NCBI GenBank assembly: GCA_027563935.2
Contig: CM050453.2
Span: 85,100,665 to 85,164,664, forward strand
From: Costus lasius
Lineage: Eukaryota > Streptophyta > Magnoliopsida > Zingiberales > Costaceae
DNA: 64,000 nucleotides
Direction: 5' to 3'
The notes under the pieces are model-generated. The model was given only the letters and a program-made list of their open reading frames with translations, did not search any database and had not been told where the DNA came from. Every line of letters starts with the position of its first letter. Position 1 is the stretch's first letter. The position numbers and the translations under genes are program-made. Of this stretch, positions 55,304 through 64,000 are shown one piece after another.

Positions 55304-57285
55304 TTAAACGCTCTCGGAGCACATGGCGATGAAACAGCAGAACTTGGACGTCATGGGCTGAGTTACCACCGTGGCGGCTCGATCTTGGGCCGAGTTACTG
55401 ATGAGATTGAGCGGCCCACTCGGGGATGGGTCCTCAGGTGGTTGACTTGTAGTATCCTTGGGTTGAGTTGCCTCGGTTTGGGTGGAAAGGGGGGTAACGA
55501 CGCCCATGAAATGATCCGGAGGCTTGCTCTGGTGTTGGGATCGCTGGATTATCACCGTGTTGGGATCCTTGGGATTGTCATGAGGTGGAGCAACAAAGTA
55601 GGGTGGGTGGTGCACGTCGAAATGGGGCCGTCGGGGCCAGATCTGATCGTCAGAGGTGAACACGGCCTGCCCGTGTCGGTGGTCACGGGCGTGTTTGGAT
55701 GCTCCAGATCCCGTCGCGGAGATTATGGTCGGGGGCACGGGCGTATCACGGGCTGTGTTCGTGTTCGCGTCGCGGCTGGACCATGTCACGGCCGTGCTGG
55801 TCTTCATGGCCTGGCCGTGTCGGGGCGGACGGTCGAGGCCGTAGTCCGCTTTACGAGCCATAATGTTGGGCACAGAATCCATAGAAAGTTGCGTCACGGC
55901 CGTGTTCTCCATCACGGCCTGACCATGTCCGGGTTGGTTTGGTGCAGCGCCGAACACGGTCGTGGGAACGTGCGTGCAGATGGGCTGCGTGCTTGTCACG
56001 GGCGTGACCGCCGTCATGGCCTGACCGTGTCGGGGTCTGGGAAGCTCAAGTTGGGCTGAAAATTCCTCCAGTCCTGGGGAATCTCCCCAAATGCATTCTA
56101 GAGGAGTTGGACTGTCCTCGTGCGCCTGCATGGGTCCGTCAATGCGGGTTGATCCTGCATCAGCTTCCGCTGTGTGATCTGATGAGTTCTCCTCCGGAGA
56201 ACTGGGGGGTAGCGGGTCATCGAGGTCAGAAGGTGCCTCCAAAGGACCGTAGAAGGGGAGGAGGTTTGCCACGTTGAAGACGGGGTGGATCCCCATGTCC
56301 TCGGGTAAGTCCAGCTCATAGGCGTTGGAGCCAATCCTGCGTACCACCGCGTAGGCTCCCATATAATGCTACTGAAGCTTAAAGTGTGCTTTGTTGGACA
56401 AACGCTTGGGGTGGACGTGCACCCTTACCAGCTCACCTACAGAAAAGTGATGTGGCCTACGATGCTCGTTGGCCTTCACTGCAATGTGAGTGTTGCCCAA
56501 AAAGATACGACGCATAACCTCATCATGCAAACTAGCGATATGCTCGGCGAATGAGTATGCATGCAGGGAGAGATGGGACTCTATGGGAAGGTCATGCAGG
56601 TCGATGGGTTTACACGGCTGATGGCCCATGACAATCTGGAAGGGACTGAGACCCGTAGACCTATTAGAAGCACTATTGTACGCAAATTCAGCCATGGGTA
56701 AGATGGAATCCCAGGACCTCGGATGGTCACCGACGAGGCAACAGAGGAGATTGCGCAAACTACGATTAACAACTTCAGTTTGCCCATTAGTTTGAGGGTG
56801 ATAGGCTGTGGAGAATTTCGGGTGGTGTATAGGAGTGCCCAAAGTGAGTGCCAGAAATGGCTCACAAAATGCGTGTCGCGATCGGACACGATCGTGTTGG
56901 GAAGACCATGGAGATGCATGATCTCCCGGATAAAAAGATGGGCGACGTGGGACGCATCCGCAGTGCGCGAACACGGGATAAAGTGGGCCATCTTCGAAAA
57001 CTGGTCTACGACCACGTAGATGGACTCGAAACGGGAGGCGGTCTGAGGCAACCCAAGGACAAAGTACATGCTCAGGTTGCGCCACGGACCGGTGGCCAAT
57101 GGTAATGGGGTATAGAGACCCGTGTTCGGAGGGCGGGGTTTGGACAACTGACAAGTGCCGCAGTGGCACACAACGCGCTCAACGTCTTTGCGAAGGGAAG
57201 GCCAAAACAGGCGTTCCTCCGCCATCTCAAGGGTCTTGTCGCGGCCATGATGGCCGGCAATGCCACCTGCGTGAAGCTCGAGCAA
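55304..57285 (-). pseudogene. pol: Integrase and C-terminal region of element I, broken
   Basis: From 57285 downward: integrase zinc region (ELHAGGIAGHHGRDKT ... CHCGTCQLSK), core with GLPQTASRFESIYVVVDQFS, SDRDTHFVSHFWH, and after a frameshift near 56850 FSTAYHPQTNGQTEVVNRSL and MAEFAYNSASNRSTG. The C-terminal integrase part reads FSVGELVRVHVHPKRL, a stop (near 56365), then VVRRIGSNAYELDLPEDMG and HPVFNVANLLPF. This order and these motifs fit a chromovirus-like Ty3/gypsy element, with CRM-like character as a tentative guess. The last 250 residues (56200-55304) are unusual: the frame runs through a palindrome cluster and repeats RHGQAMTAVTP-type phrases four times, so this part is probably not real protein. 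The 224-codon ORF on the plus strand here is its shadow. Confidence 0.85.
55640..56045. promoter_or_regulatory. Palindrome cluster in element I
   Basis: At least nine words such as TCACGGCCGTG, CACGGGCGTGACC and CATGGCCTGACCGTGTCGGGG are spaced at 30-70 bp. It lies between pol and the probable LTR promoter. Element I is not an Athila element by its integrase, so this extends the pattern to another lineage. Confidence 0.6.
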
Positions 57286-57354
57286 AAGATGATCTCAAAG
57301 TGATGAACGGGGAATGCAGAAACGATTCCCCAAGAAGAGGTAACCCTCGCACAA

Positions 57355-58091
57355 CTAGTAGGGGGAGTCGGGATCGGTGGACTCGGTCAAAGCAGCGTAG
57401 ACGACACCAAAATCAAAACAAGTGGCGTATTCCTCTTTGACATGGTCAAAGGTATTGACACGAGTGCGCATCACGCATAAGAGGGTCCGGACACTACTTA
57501 GGGCAACCGCAACAATATTCTCTTTACCCGCCTTATGGCTGATCACCAAGGTATACTGCTGTAGGTACTCAACCCACTTAGCATGGCGGGCGCCCAACTT
57601 CTTTTGGGCGTTGAGGAAGGAGAGGGCCTGATGGACGCTATATAGCACGAACTCACGGTGAAGAAGATAGTGCCGCCATTGGCGCAATGACTGGACTATC
57701 GCATAAAATTCTTTGTCGTAAGTCGAATAACGCTGGCGAACAGCGTTCAACTTCTCCCTGAAGAAGGCCACGGGATGGCCCTCCTGACTAAGAGACCCAC
57801 CGATGCCGGAACCGGAGGCATCACACGCGACCTCGAAGACTTTCAAAAAGTCGGGGAGGCGCAAGACAGGAGCAGTGGTCAAGGCGTCCTTAAGTGCGTC
57901 GAAAGCTCGTTGAGTGGCAGGGGTCCACTCAAACTCGTCCTTAGAGAGACACTGGGTTAAGGGGGTTGCAATCGTGCTGAACCCACAGATGAACCGGCGG
58001 TAGAAGCCCGCAAGACCTAAGAAACTACGGACCTCAGTCGCGGTGCGAGGCTCAGGCCAATGCCGGATGGCCTCCACCTTCGTAGGATCAA
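57355..58091 (-). pseudogene. pol: RT end and RNase H of element I
   Basis: PTKVEAIRHWPEPRTATEVR and SFLGLAGFYRRFICGFS are the RT connection block; EVACDASGSGIGGSLSQEGH and STYDKEFYAIVQSLRQWRHY are RNase H. The frame stops at 57357. At 58091 it meets element H; the preceding residues of the same protein are at 63063-63934. A linker with stops (57286-57356) leads to integrase. Confidence 0.9.
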
Positions 58092-59110
58092 TGGATGATG
58101 TAGGGACACCACCAAGAAGGTCAACAAGACTCAAGAAGATCCCAATTCGTTATGGGATGAATGCTTGACTGTTCTTAACATTTTGAGAACTCATTTAAGA
58201 CTTGTTACTTTGTGTTTTGTTGCTTTGTAATACGATACAAACTCTATGGTATTGTCAGCAATTGTTGTTATGTTGTATCTAGGATTAGCCTAGGTTTACT
58301 TTGAAGTCTTCATTTTTATTTTAGTGAATGTACTAGGTTGTCTTAGCCTAGGTCTGATACACACATGTATTGCACAGTCAAGCGCCAAGGCTACCAACGG
58401 TATTGTGACCTTGGCATAGTTAATCTTCATCAGCTCAAGCACCTTGGTACCAACCCACTCAACATCAACCCAACATCAACCCCAGTTAGTAGCAGCCCAA
58501 TGCCAGATTAAATCAGCCCAACAAACCTAGCATATAGCCCAAATCCAACCTTACTCCACCATCATGAAGTGACTTCGCACCCCCTCAATTCAGCCAACGT
58601 AGACAACCCGCATGCTCCAAGAAATCATCACGCCTCCTCAGCTAGGAATGCCAAGGGTTGCAAGAGGTGTAACGTTGGGAACCAAGGTTTTAAGCTTGCT
58701 TTGTTCACTTTGCACACTAAGTCGAATATTTCTGAAAACTGAAAATCTTTGTGTTTGCATGTGTAAGAGTTCAGTGTGCTCCTCTTTGGATTGAGCTTGC
58801 TCTCCACCGGTTGCTAATCATTCCACGTTCCATACAATCCATTGCCGAACATCCTCTTCCATCAACACAAGCCGCGGTTACTGTTCCATTGCCGGTATCT
58901 TCTTTCCAACGATCATCTCTCGGTTTAAGAACTAAACTTCATCAAAGGGGTGAAGGATCTTTGGACGACAATCACTGTCGAGAATAGTCTAAGGAGTTCG
59001 ACCCCTTATCTTTAGGGGTCCAGGTGCACCAACCCCCTAACTTCTTAAAATCTAGTCTTCTCTTGCGCATAGAGCTACATACCTAGGGTGATTCTTGGGC
59101 TAGGATTTAC

Positions 59111-61497
59111 TGTTAGGGAATGCCGGGTGTAATTTAAAATTTTTGCAGTCCCAGGACGCAGCGGAAGAAGCATTACACCCGAAACACATTCCAGTCCCAA
59201 GGATCCATGCGAGGGAGAGAACACAAGGATGTGTTAGGGTTAGTACCTTTATTGCTTGTTAGGATGAAGGTGCCAAGTTGAAGACGCCCAAGTGTTCGTC
59301 CTCTACAAGTATCCACGCGTCGACTCCTTGATCGTTGCTCCCTTCCACGCTTGGTGCTAGCCTCGGGAAGAGAATCAAGCCTTATCACTCTCTTCAAAAC
59401 TTGCGCCACCTCCAAGGTAGAAGCGCCAAGAAGAGATGAGGAGGAAGATGATGCGCCAAGTACTTCCTTCTTCTTCTTTGCTTGCGCCACCTCCAAGGTG
59501 CGCCTATGGCCAAGGGACGATGAGGGCTTGTGGCAATAAGACGCCACCAAGCTCAAAGAATCCTTGCGCCAAGAAGATGAGAAGAAGAACAAGAAGAACT
59601 TGCTTGCGCCTTTGATGGAAGAAGGAGAGCTCCAAGCCCTCAAGTTGTCGCCACCCTAAACTTCCAATTCTCTCCAAGAGATGTCGCCACCAAGCCCTTC
59701 TCCAAGTTGCGCCAAGAGGAGAAGAAGGAGAAGAAGGCTTGCGGCTACAAAGAGTAGGAAGGTTGCGCCACCTTGATGTTGTCGCCCTTTGCCCTAGCTC
59801 ACACCTCTCTATGTTTGTTCACACCTCCAAGGAATCGAACCAACAACAACAAGAGAGGGCGGCAAGGGTCCTATTAATAGGACAAGGGGCGGCTAGGGCA
59901 ATGACTAGGATCATGCCAAGTGGGCGGTTAGGATGAGAGGGGTTTGTGGTAAGGAAAGTCTCCAAGACTTTGCCATAAACCTCATTCAACCTATCCTTAT
60001 TTGCCCAATAGCCATATCAGCCCAAGACATGCCTTAGAGGCATTCTTTCCATCCAAGGAGAAGGGCTAGGCGCAATATGCAAGAGGTATTTGGCTAGGGT
60101 AAGGGTTTGAGTGCATGTAGGGTTTATGAGATAAGGAAAGTCTCCAAGACTTTACCATAAACATCTCCCTACTTCTCATATGCGCTCAAGCTCTTTCCAA
60201 AAGAGTCCTCAAGCCATATCAGCCCCAATACTTACCATAGACACAAGATACCATGAATGGATGAAGGGGGAGGCGCCACTTCCTTCCAAAGGAAGCAACT
60301 TATGCCACCCACACCCCATTATGCCCCTAGGCGCCAATGGGGTTGGGTTTCTCCCCATTATACCCTTTTAAGCCAATTCCCTCTTCATGACAACTTATTA
60401 TTGGGCCTCATTGGATAATGAGCTAGCCCAAACTTCATGGCATGGGTTGATTAAGCCATTGGATCCAATCCAATGCAACCCTAATCCAAATGTGACCAAT
60501 TAAGGTCAATTTCGGGTCAACCTGCCAAAAATGAAGTTTGGCTCCAATAACTTTCTTCCAACTCATCAGGCCCATTGGCGCTGATGAAATCTTCCAAATG
60601 GATCCAAGTTATCCAATAACTTGATCCAAAGGCTTCTGATTAAAGCAACGTCAAGAGTCTATTGCGTGTGACCCCGTAGGATCCATATGACGATGGCAAT
60701 GATGTAAACATCATAAGTAGTGAGGGGTATCTAGCAACACATCACTACTACCCATGTCATAGGACTTAAGTCATTATGGCAACAACTCCTAACGAGCAAC
60801 GAGGATTCCCATTGCATTATAGATCCCTTTGCCTAAACTGATATCCTGCCATTGGAATAGTCTCAAGTTTATTATCCAATGCATTGGTCATGACTTAACT
60901 AGTGTGGCCACACATTCCTGTCATGCACCAATAAGGTGGGGCGCCCCGAGGTGGATATCATGCTTCCAATATGGAAGGGGCAAATCCTACTATTAGTCAT
61001 CCATGCCTCTACATGATTTATGACATGCCCAATGACAGTCGTTTTGATCTCCCAATTACGGAGAGACATAAGACTGTATTAAAGCATACCCATCATCAAA
61101 TCTAGACATGAATACCTCAAGTCTAAGGATCAATGCAAACCTCTTGCATGTGAGATTGACTTGTTGACTAGACAAATCAATCCTCACGATGGATCACTCC
61201 AGTGCATCCAATGCACCTGTATGTCTGCGTTACTGTGCCCCGCACCTAACCAGCCCATACACTAGTCTCACATGTACCAAAGCTGTCCCATATCTGCTAA
61301 GGTACCTTGACTGGGGATAGCTTGTGAGAATGGATCCAATCCAAACTCCTGGGACATTATATATGCAACTCAATACATCTACGCAGGTAGAGAAGTCTGC
61401 ATAATAACGACCATGCCTTTAATAATTCTATCAAAGTACTTTCATAACAATGCCTAACCATGTCCATACATTGGTCTGCAGGGCATATACACCAACA
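59111..61497 (-). mobile_element. Solo LTR of family S inside the LTR of element H
   Basis: On the minus strand it runs from TGTTGGTGTATATGCCC (61497) to ...CATTCCCTAACA (59111), 2387 bp, with a perfect 5-bp duplication TTTAC at 59106-59110 and 61498-61502. It is longer than the copy at 46285 partly because of repeats rich in GCGCCACCTCCAAGG between 59400 and 59780. ORFs in that part are low-complexity and not called as genes. Confidence 0.93.
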
Positions 61498-61514
61498 TTT
61501 ACGTCCTACATTAG

Positions 61515-61530
61515 TGGTATCAGAGCAACC
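61515..61530 (+). other. Primer binding site of element H (initiator tRNA-Met)
   Basis: TGGTATCAGAGCAACC lies four bases after the LTR end (GTCCTACA, 61510). The LTR end is recognised by removing the solo LTR and one TTTAC. Confidence 0.88.
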
Positions 61531-62059
61531 CTTAGGTGCTCTATGTTAATTTGTTCTTAATCTAATTTAGGCGAGAGAAAATTTTTGGCTGTTGTGTTCT
61601 CTATCTCTGAGCATTCTGAAATTTTCTGCACTGCTGGATTTTGTTTTTGGGTTTTTATTGTTGTGTCTACTACTGCGTTTTGATTTCTGAGCGTGTTTGC
61701 CTGAATACTCTGTGCTTTACTCTGCTCAATATCTCTGAAAGTTTGCTCCTGAACATGCTGTCGAGTCTGCACTTAAGCTGTTTGCTCAGAATATCTGCTT
61801 ACTTACTGATTGTGTGAGCGTCGTCTTCTGAATCTCAGTTTCGGTTCTGTTATCCCTGAGAGTTCCTGATTTGTGTGTAGTGCTTGCTGAACGTCTTAGC
61901 CTGGATTGAAATCTCCATCCGCGTACTGTAGATTATCGGTTTTGTGGCTTTTCGATTTTCCTGCATTCTGCTGGCTGCTAATTTTGGATATCTGCCTGTT
62001 ACCATCATTAACTGTCAAAGAACAATCAGAATCCTGAAGAACCGATACATACCTACACC
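61531..62059 (+). other. Leader of element H
   Basis: About 530 bp of T-rich sequence with no domain; the small ORFs on either strand are not credible genes. Confidence 0.6.
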
Positions 62060-62572
62060 ATGGTTGTTCGCACTAGGAACAACCAGAATCCTGAAGAACC
62101 TGAAAATCATTCCACTCAAATGGATGCTATCATCCGTATGTTCACTGAACTTCAGGCTGACATGCGCGACTTGAGACAACGGGTAGGAGAGTTAGAGAAG
62201 ACTAACAGTGACCCCAACACACAACATAGTCCTTTAGTTGATCCACACTTTCCAGTTGAAAATCAACAACTAAACCTTGGAAGGTCCCCAAATCATCAGT
62301 GGGGGGAGGGTACTAGTAGGCAGCCCCATGAACCCAGGGATAGTCCCAGACCTGATTCGGAACATAATCCTGGAAGTAGAGGTGGTCATCATAGAAATCA
62401 ACAGTATACATCCCATGGGCATCACTCAGGAGATTCACACCCCAGAGCCTATCACCAGCACCGAGAAGAGGAGGATATGTCTCAGAACCTCAGGCTTAGT
62501 ACTCCCGTCTTTGAGGGAAGTCTAGATACCCAGACTTTCCTAGAATGGCAAACTCAGGTTGAAATCATTTGA
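62060..62572 (+). pseudogene. gag: N-terminal gag fragment of element H
   Basis: The frame MVVRTRNNQNPEEPENHSTQ starts 545 bp after the primer site and runs 170 codons. It has a coiled-coil-like LQADMRDLRQRVGELEK stretch, a polar His/Gly/Ser-rich linker, and then LRLSTPVFEGSLDTQTFLEW, which fits the start of the Retrotrans_gag domain in chromovirus-type Ty3/gypsy gag. It stops just as the domain begins, where the frame meets truncated LTR sequence at about 62573. The rest of gag and pol are deleted. Confidence 0.7.
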
Positions 62573-63062
62573 GAAAATCATGTGTTGTGTTGCTTGTGCC
62601 GAGAGTGGAGCTTTCTCCTCTTGTGTACCGAGGGTTGAGCTTGCTCCTCTCTTATCCTTCTCTTCCCCCTTGCTTCCTAAGTTAAGGGCTTCTCTTCTAC
62701 TTCTCTTCTCTTCTATTCCATAATCTCTTCTCTTCCCCAATCATCTTCATCCCACAAGCTGTATTCGGTTACTGTTCCATTGACGAAGCCAGGGCCTTCA
62801 GCGTAGCCACCTCTCGGGCTAGAGTTAGCACACGTTGGAGATTCACAAAATAGCATCTAGAGGACATCTGCGCCAACGAACTCTGCCTGAAGGACTCAGA
62901 AGGGGTTCGGCCCCCTTCCTTCAAGGGGGCCTCAGGTGCCTTCATCCTATCTTTATCCTTAGAATCGCATGATAAATAGCCTTATACTAGTTTTGTTTTA
63001 CGGTTACATTAGAAGAGCTCCATACCTAAGGTGATCTAGGGCGTTAGGATTTCCATCCTTCA

Positions 63063-64000
63063 TCAACGGACAACCCGCGGTCGGAGACTATATACCCGAG
63101 AAAATACATGCTGTTGGTCAGGAAGGCGCACTTCTTCGTGTTAAGGAAGAGGTGCTCCTTGCGCAGCAGGTCAAAGGTGGAGCAAAGATGCTCCAAGTGT
63201 TCATCGCAGGTCCGACTAAAGATCAGAATGTCGTCGAAGTAGACGACCAAAAACTTGCCCATGTATGGCCGGAGGACTTGACTCATTAAGCGCATAAACA
63301 TTGACGGGACATTGGACAACCCGAATGGCATGACAAGCCATTCATAAAGACAGTCCTTGGTCTTGAACGTGGTCTTCCATGCATCGCCCTCGCGAATGCG
63401 GACCTGGTGATATCCGCTCCGGAGGTCAAGCTTGGAAAACCAAGACGCGCCGGAGATCAAATCCAACATGTCGTCAAGCCGAGGAATGGGAAACCGATAC
63501 TTGACTGTGATCCTATTGATGGCGCGGCTATCGACACACATGCACCACGACCCATCCTTTTTGGGTGTGAGGAGCACGGGAACGGCGCAAGGGCTGAGAC
63601 TTTCATGGATGTACCCCTTAGTGAGGAGATCATCCACTTGACACTGCAATTCAGCGTGCTCCGCGGGGTTAAGTCGATGATGGGGCAAGTTAGGGAGGGG
63701 TGCTCCCGCGATGAGGTCAATCGCATGCTGAATTTCCCTTTCCGGGGGAAGGCCATGAGGCAAATCCTCGGGGCTGATATCACTAAACTCGGCAAGGAGG
63801 GCAGACACCTCGACAAGAGGCGCCAGATCAGGGCAAGGGACAGGATCCTGCACTTCGCGCACCATGAGCGCGAAGACGGTCTTGGCCGAATGAGCCTCGC
63901 GAACCAGTGCGGGGGTGCACATGAGGGAGACCATGGGAGAACGCGGAGGGGTAGGGACTGAGGGTGTGATCAGGCCCTTGGAGGTGGACGCACGAAGGTC
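63063..64000 (-). pseudogene. pol: Reverse transcriptase of element I, continues beyond the window
   Basis: Read from 64000 downward: [109 protein letters not shown], the catalytic [11 protein letters not shown] (YFDD, about 63230), and [13 protein letters not shown], where element H interrupts at 63062. The frame is open over the whole visible stretch. R in the conserved C-V-D-x-R position and the YFDD aspartates are intact. It continues in 58091-57355. Confidence 0.92.

Larger units (their letters stand above)
58092..63062 (+). mobile_element. Ty3/gypsy-like element H inserted into the RT gene of element I
   Basis: It starts TGGATGATGTAGGG and ends ...CATCCTTCA, with a probable short target duplication (A)TCAA at 58087-58091 and 63062-63066. 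Its parts are a 5' LTR (58092-59110 plus 61503-61510), primer site (61515), leader, partial gag (62060-62572) and a truncated 3' LTR (62573-63062). The two LTRs share blocks such as GGTTACTGTTCCATTG (58875 and 62768), TTGAGCTTGCTC and CATACCTA-GGTGAT before the end, but are strongly diverged, so H is old. Most of gag and all of pol are lost. Confidence 0.75.

Noticed and set aside
55385..56059. 224-codon plus-strand ORF as a gene
   Set aside because: It lies antisense to the element I frame and consists of the palindrome cluster, which is open in several frames.
59173..59936. Several ORFs in the S LTR as genes
   Set aside because: Low-complexity Arg/Ser/Leu-rich frames on both strands with no domain, in the leader-like part of a solo LTR.

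Overview
This window is nuclear DNA of a flowering plant, probably from a repeat-rich (pericentromeric-type) region. Every recognisable coding sequence belongs to a transposable element or is a broken fragment: Athila-type Ty3/gypsy, one Ty1/copia, a second chromovirus-like Ty3/gypsy, Mutator/FAR1-like, hAT-like and PIF/Harbinger-like. I found no intact host gene, no tRNA or rRNA gene and no CRISPR. The plant type is inferred from tRNA-Asp primer sites of Athila elements, FAR1 and ULP1 family sequences and a captured exon of a plant ACT-domain (ACR9/10-like) gene; the species cannot be named from the sequence. LAYOUT: 1-1883 is a copia-type LTR (family S) running in from the left. 1961-15225 is an Athila element (G1, plus strand): 5' LTR, primer site and broken gag, then a nested non-autonomous Athila element (G2, 5212-12118), then broken pol and the first codons of an env-like third ORF. 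G2's truncated 5' LTR carries a 1300-bp hAT-like element (5901-7200) with a captured gene fragment. 15447-17512 is another Athila-type LTR (family F) with a 206-bp tandem repeat. 17513-24192 is a minus-strand Athila element (G3) with gag, protease, RT, RNase H and integrase decayed by stops and frameshifts. 24193-25337 holds LTR scraps. 25338-34530 is the youngest element, a Ty1/copia with two 1690-bp LTRs that are almost identical; a 94-bp scrap of copia internal sequence lies outside its left LTR. 34531-40266 is another minus-strand Athila element (J). 40267-49750 is an older Mutator-like neighbourhood: a ULP1-type protease remnant on plus and a FAR1/MULE transposase remnant on minus, separated by 20-bp and 63-bp tandem repeats and a PIF/Harbinger-like element with GC-rich cargo (42833-44015); two solo LTRs with perfect target duplications cut the FAR1-like gene. 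49786-54480 is a second non-autonomous Athila (K). 54480-64000 is a minus-strand Ty3/gypsy element (I) whose pol is split by element H (58092-63062), which is itself split by a solo S LTR (59111-61497). The most interesting signals are not genes. (1) Clusters of short palindromic words occur in the upstream part of nearly every Athila LTR and again between pol and the third ORF; the words differ between elements but match within an element. (2) Two copies of an RNA-like hairpin in the copia leader keep their pairing through compensating base changes. (3) A 45-nt noncoding motif after pol is kept even in elements that have lost pol. (4) The hAT-like element carries a captured exon.
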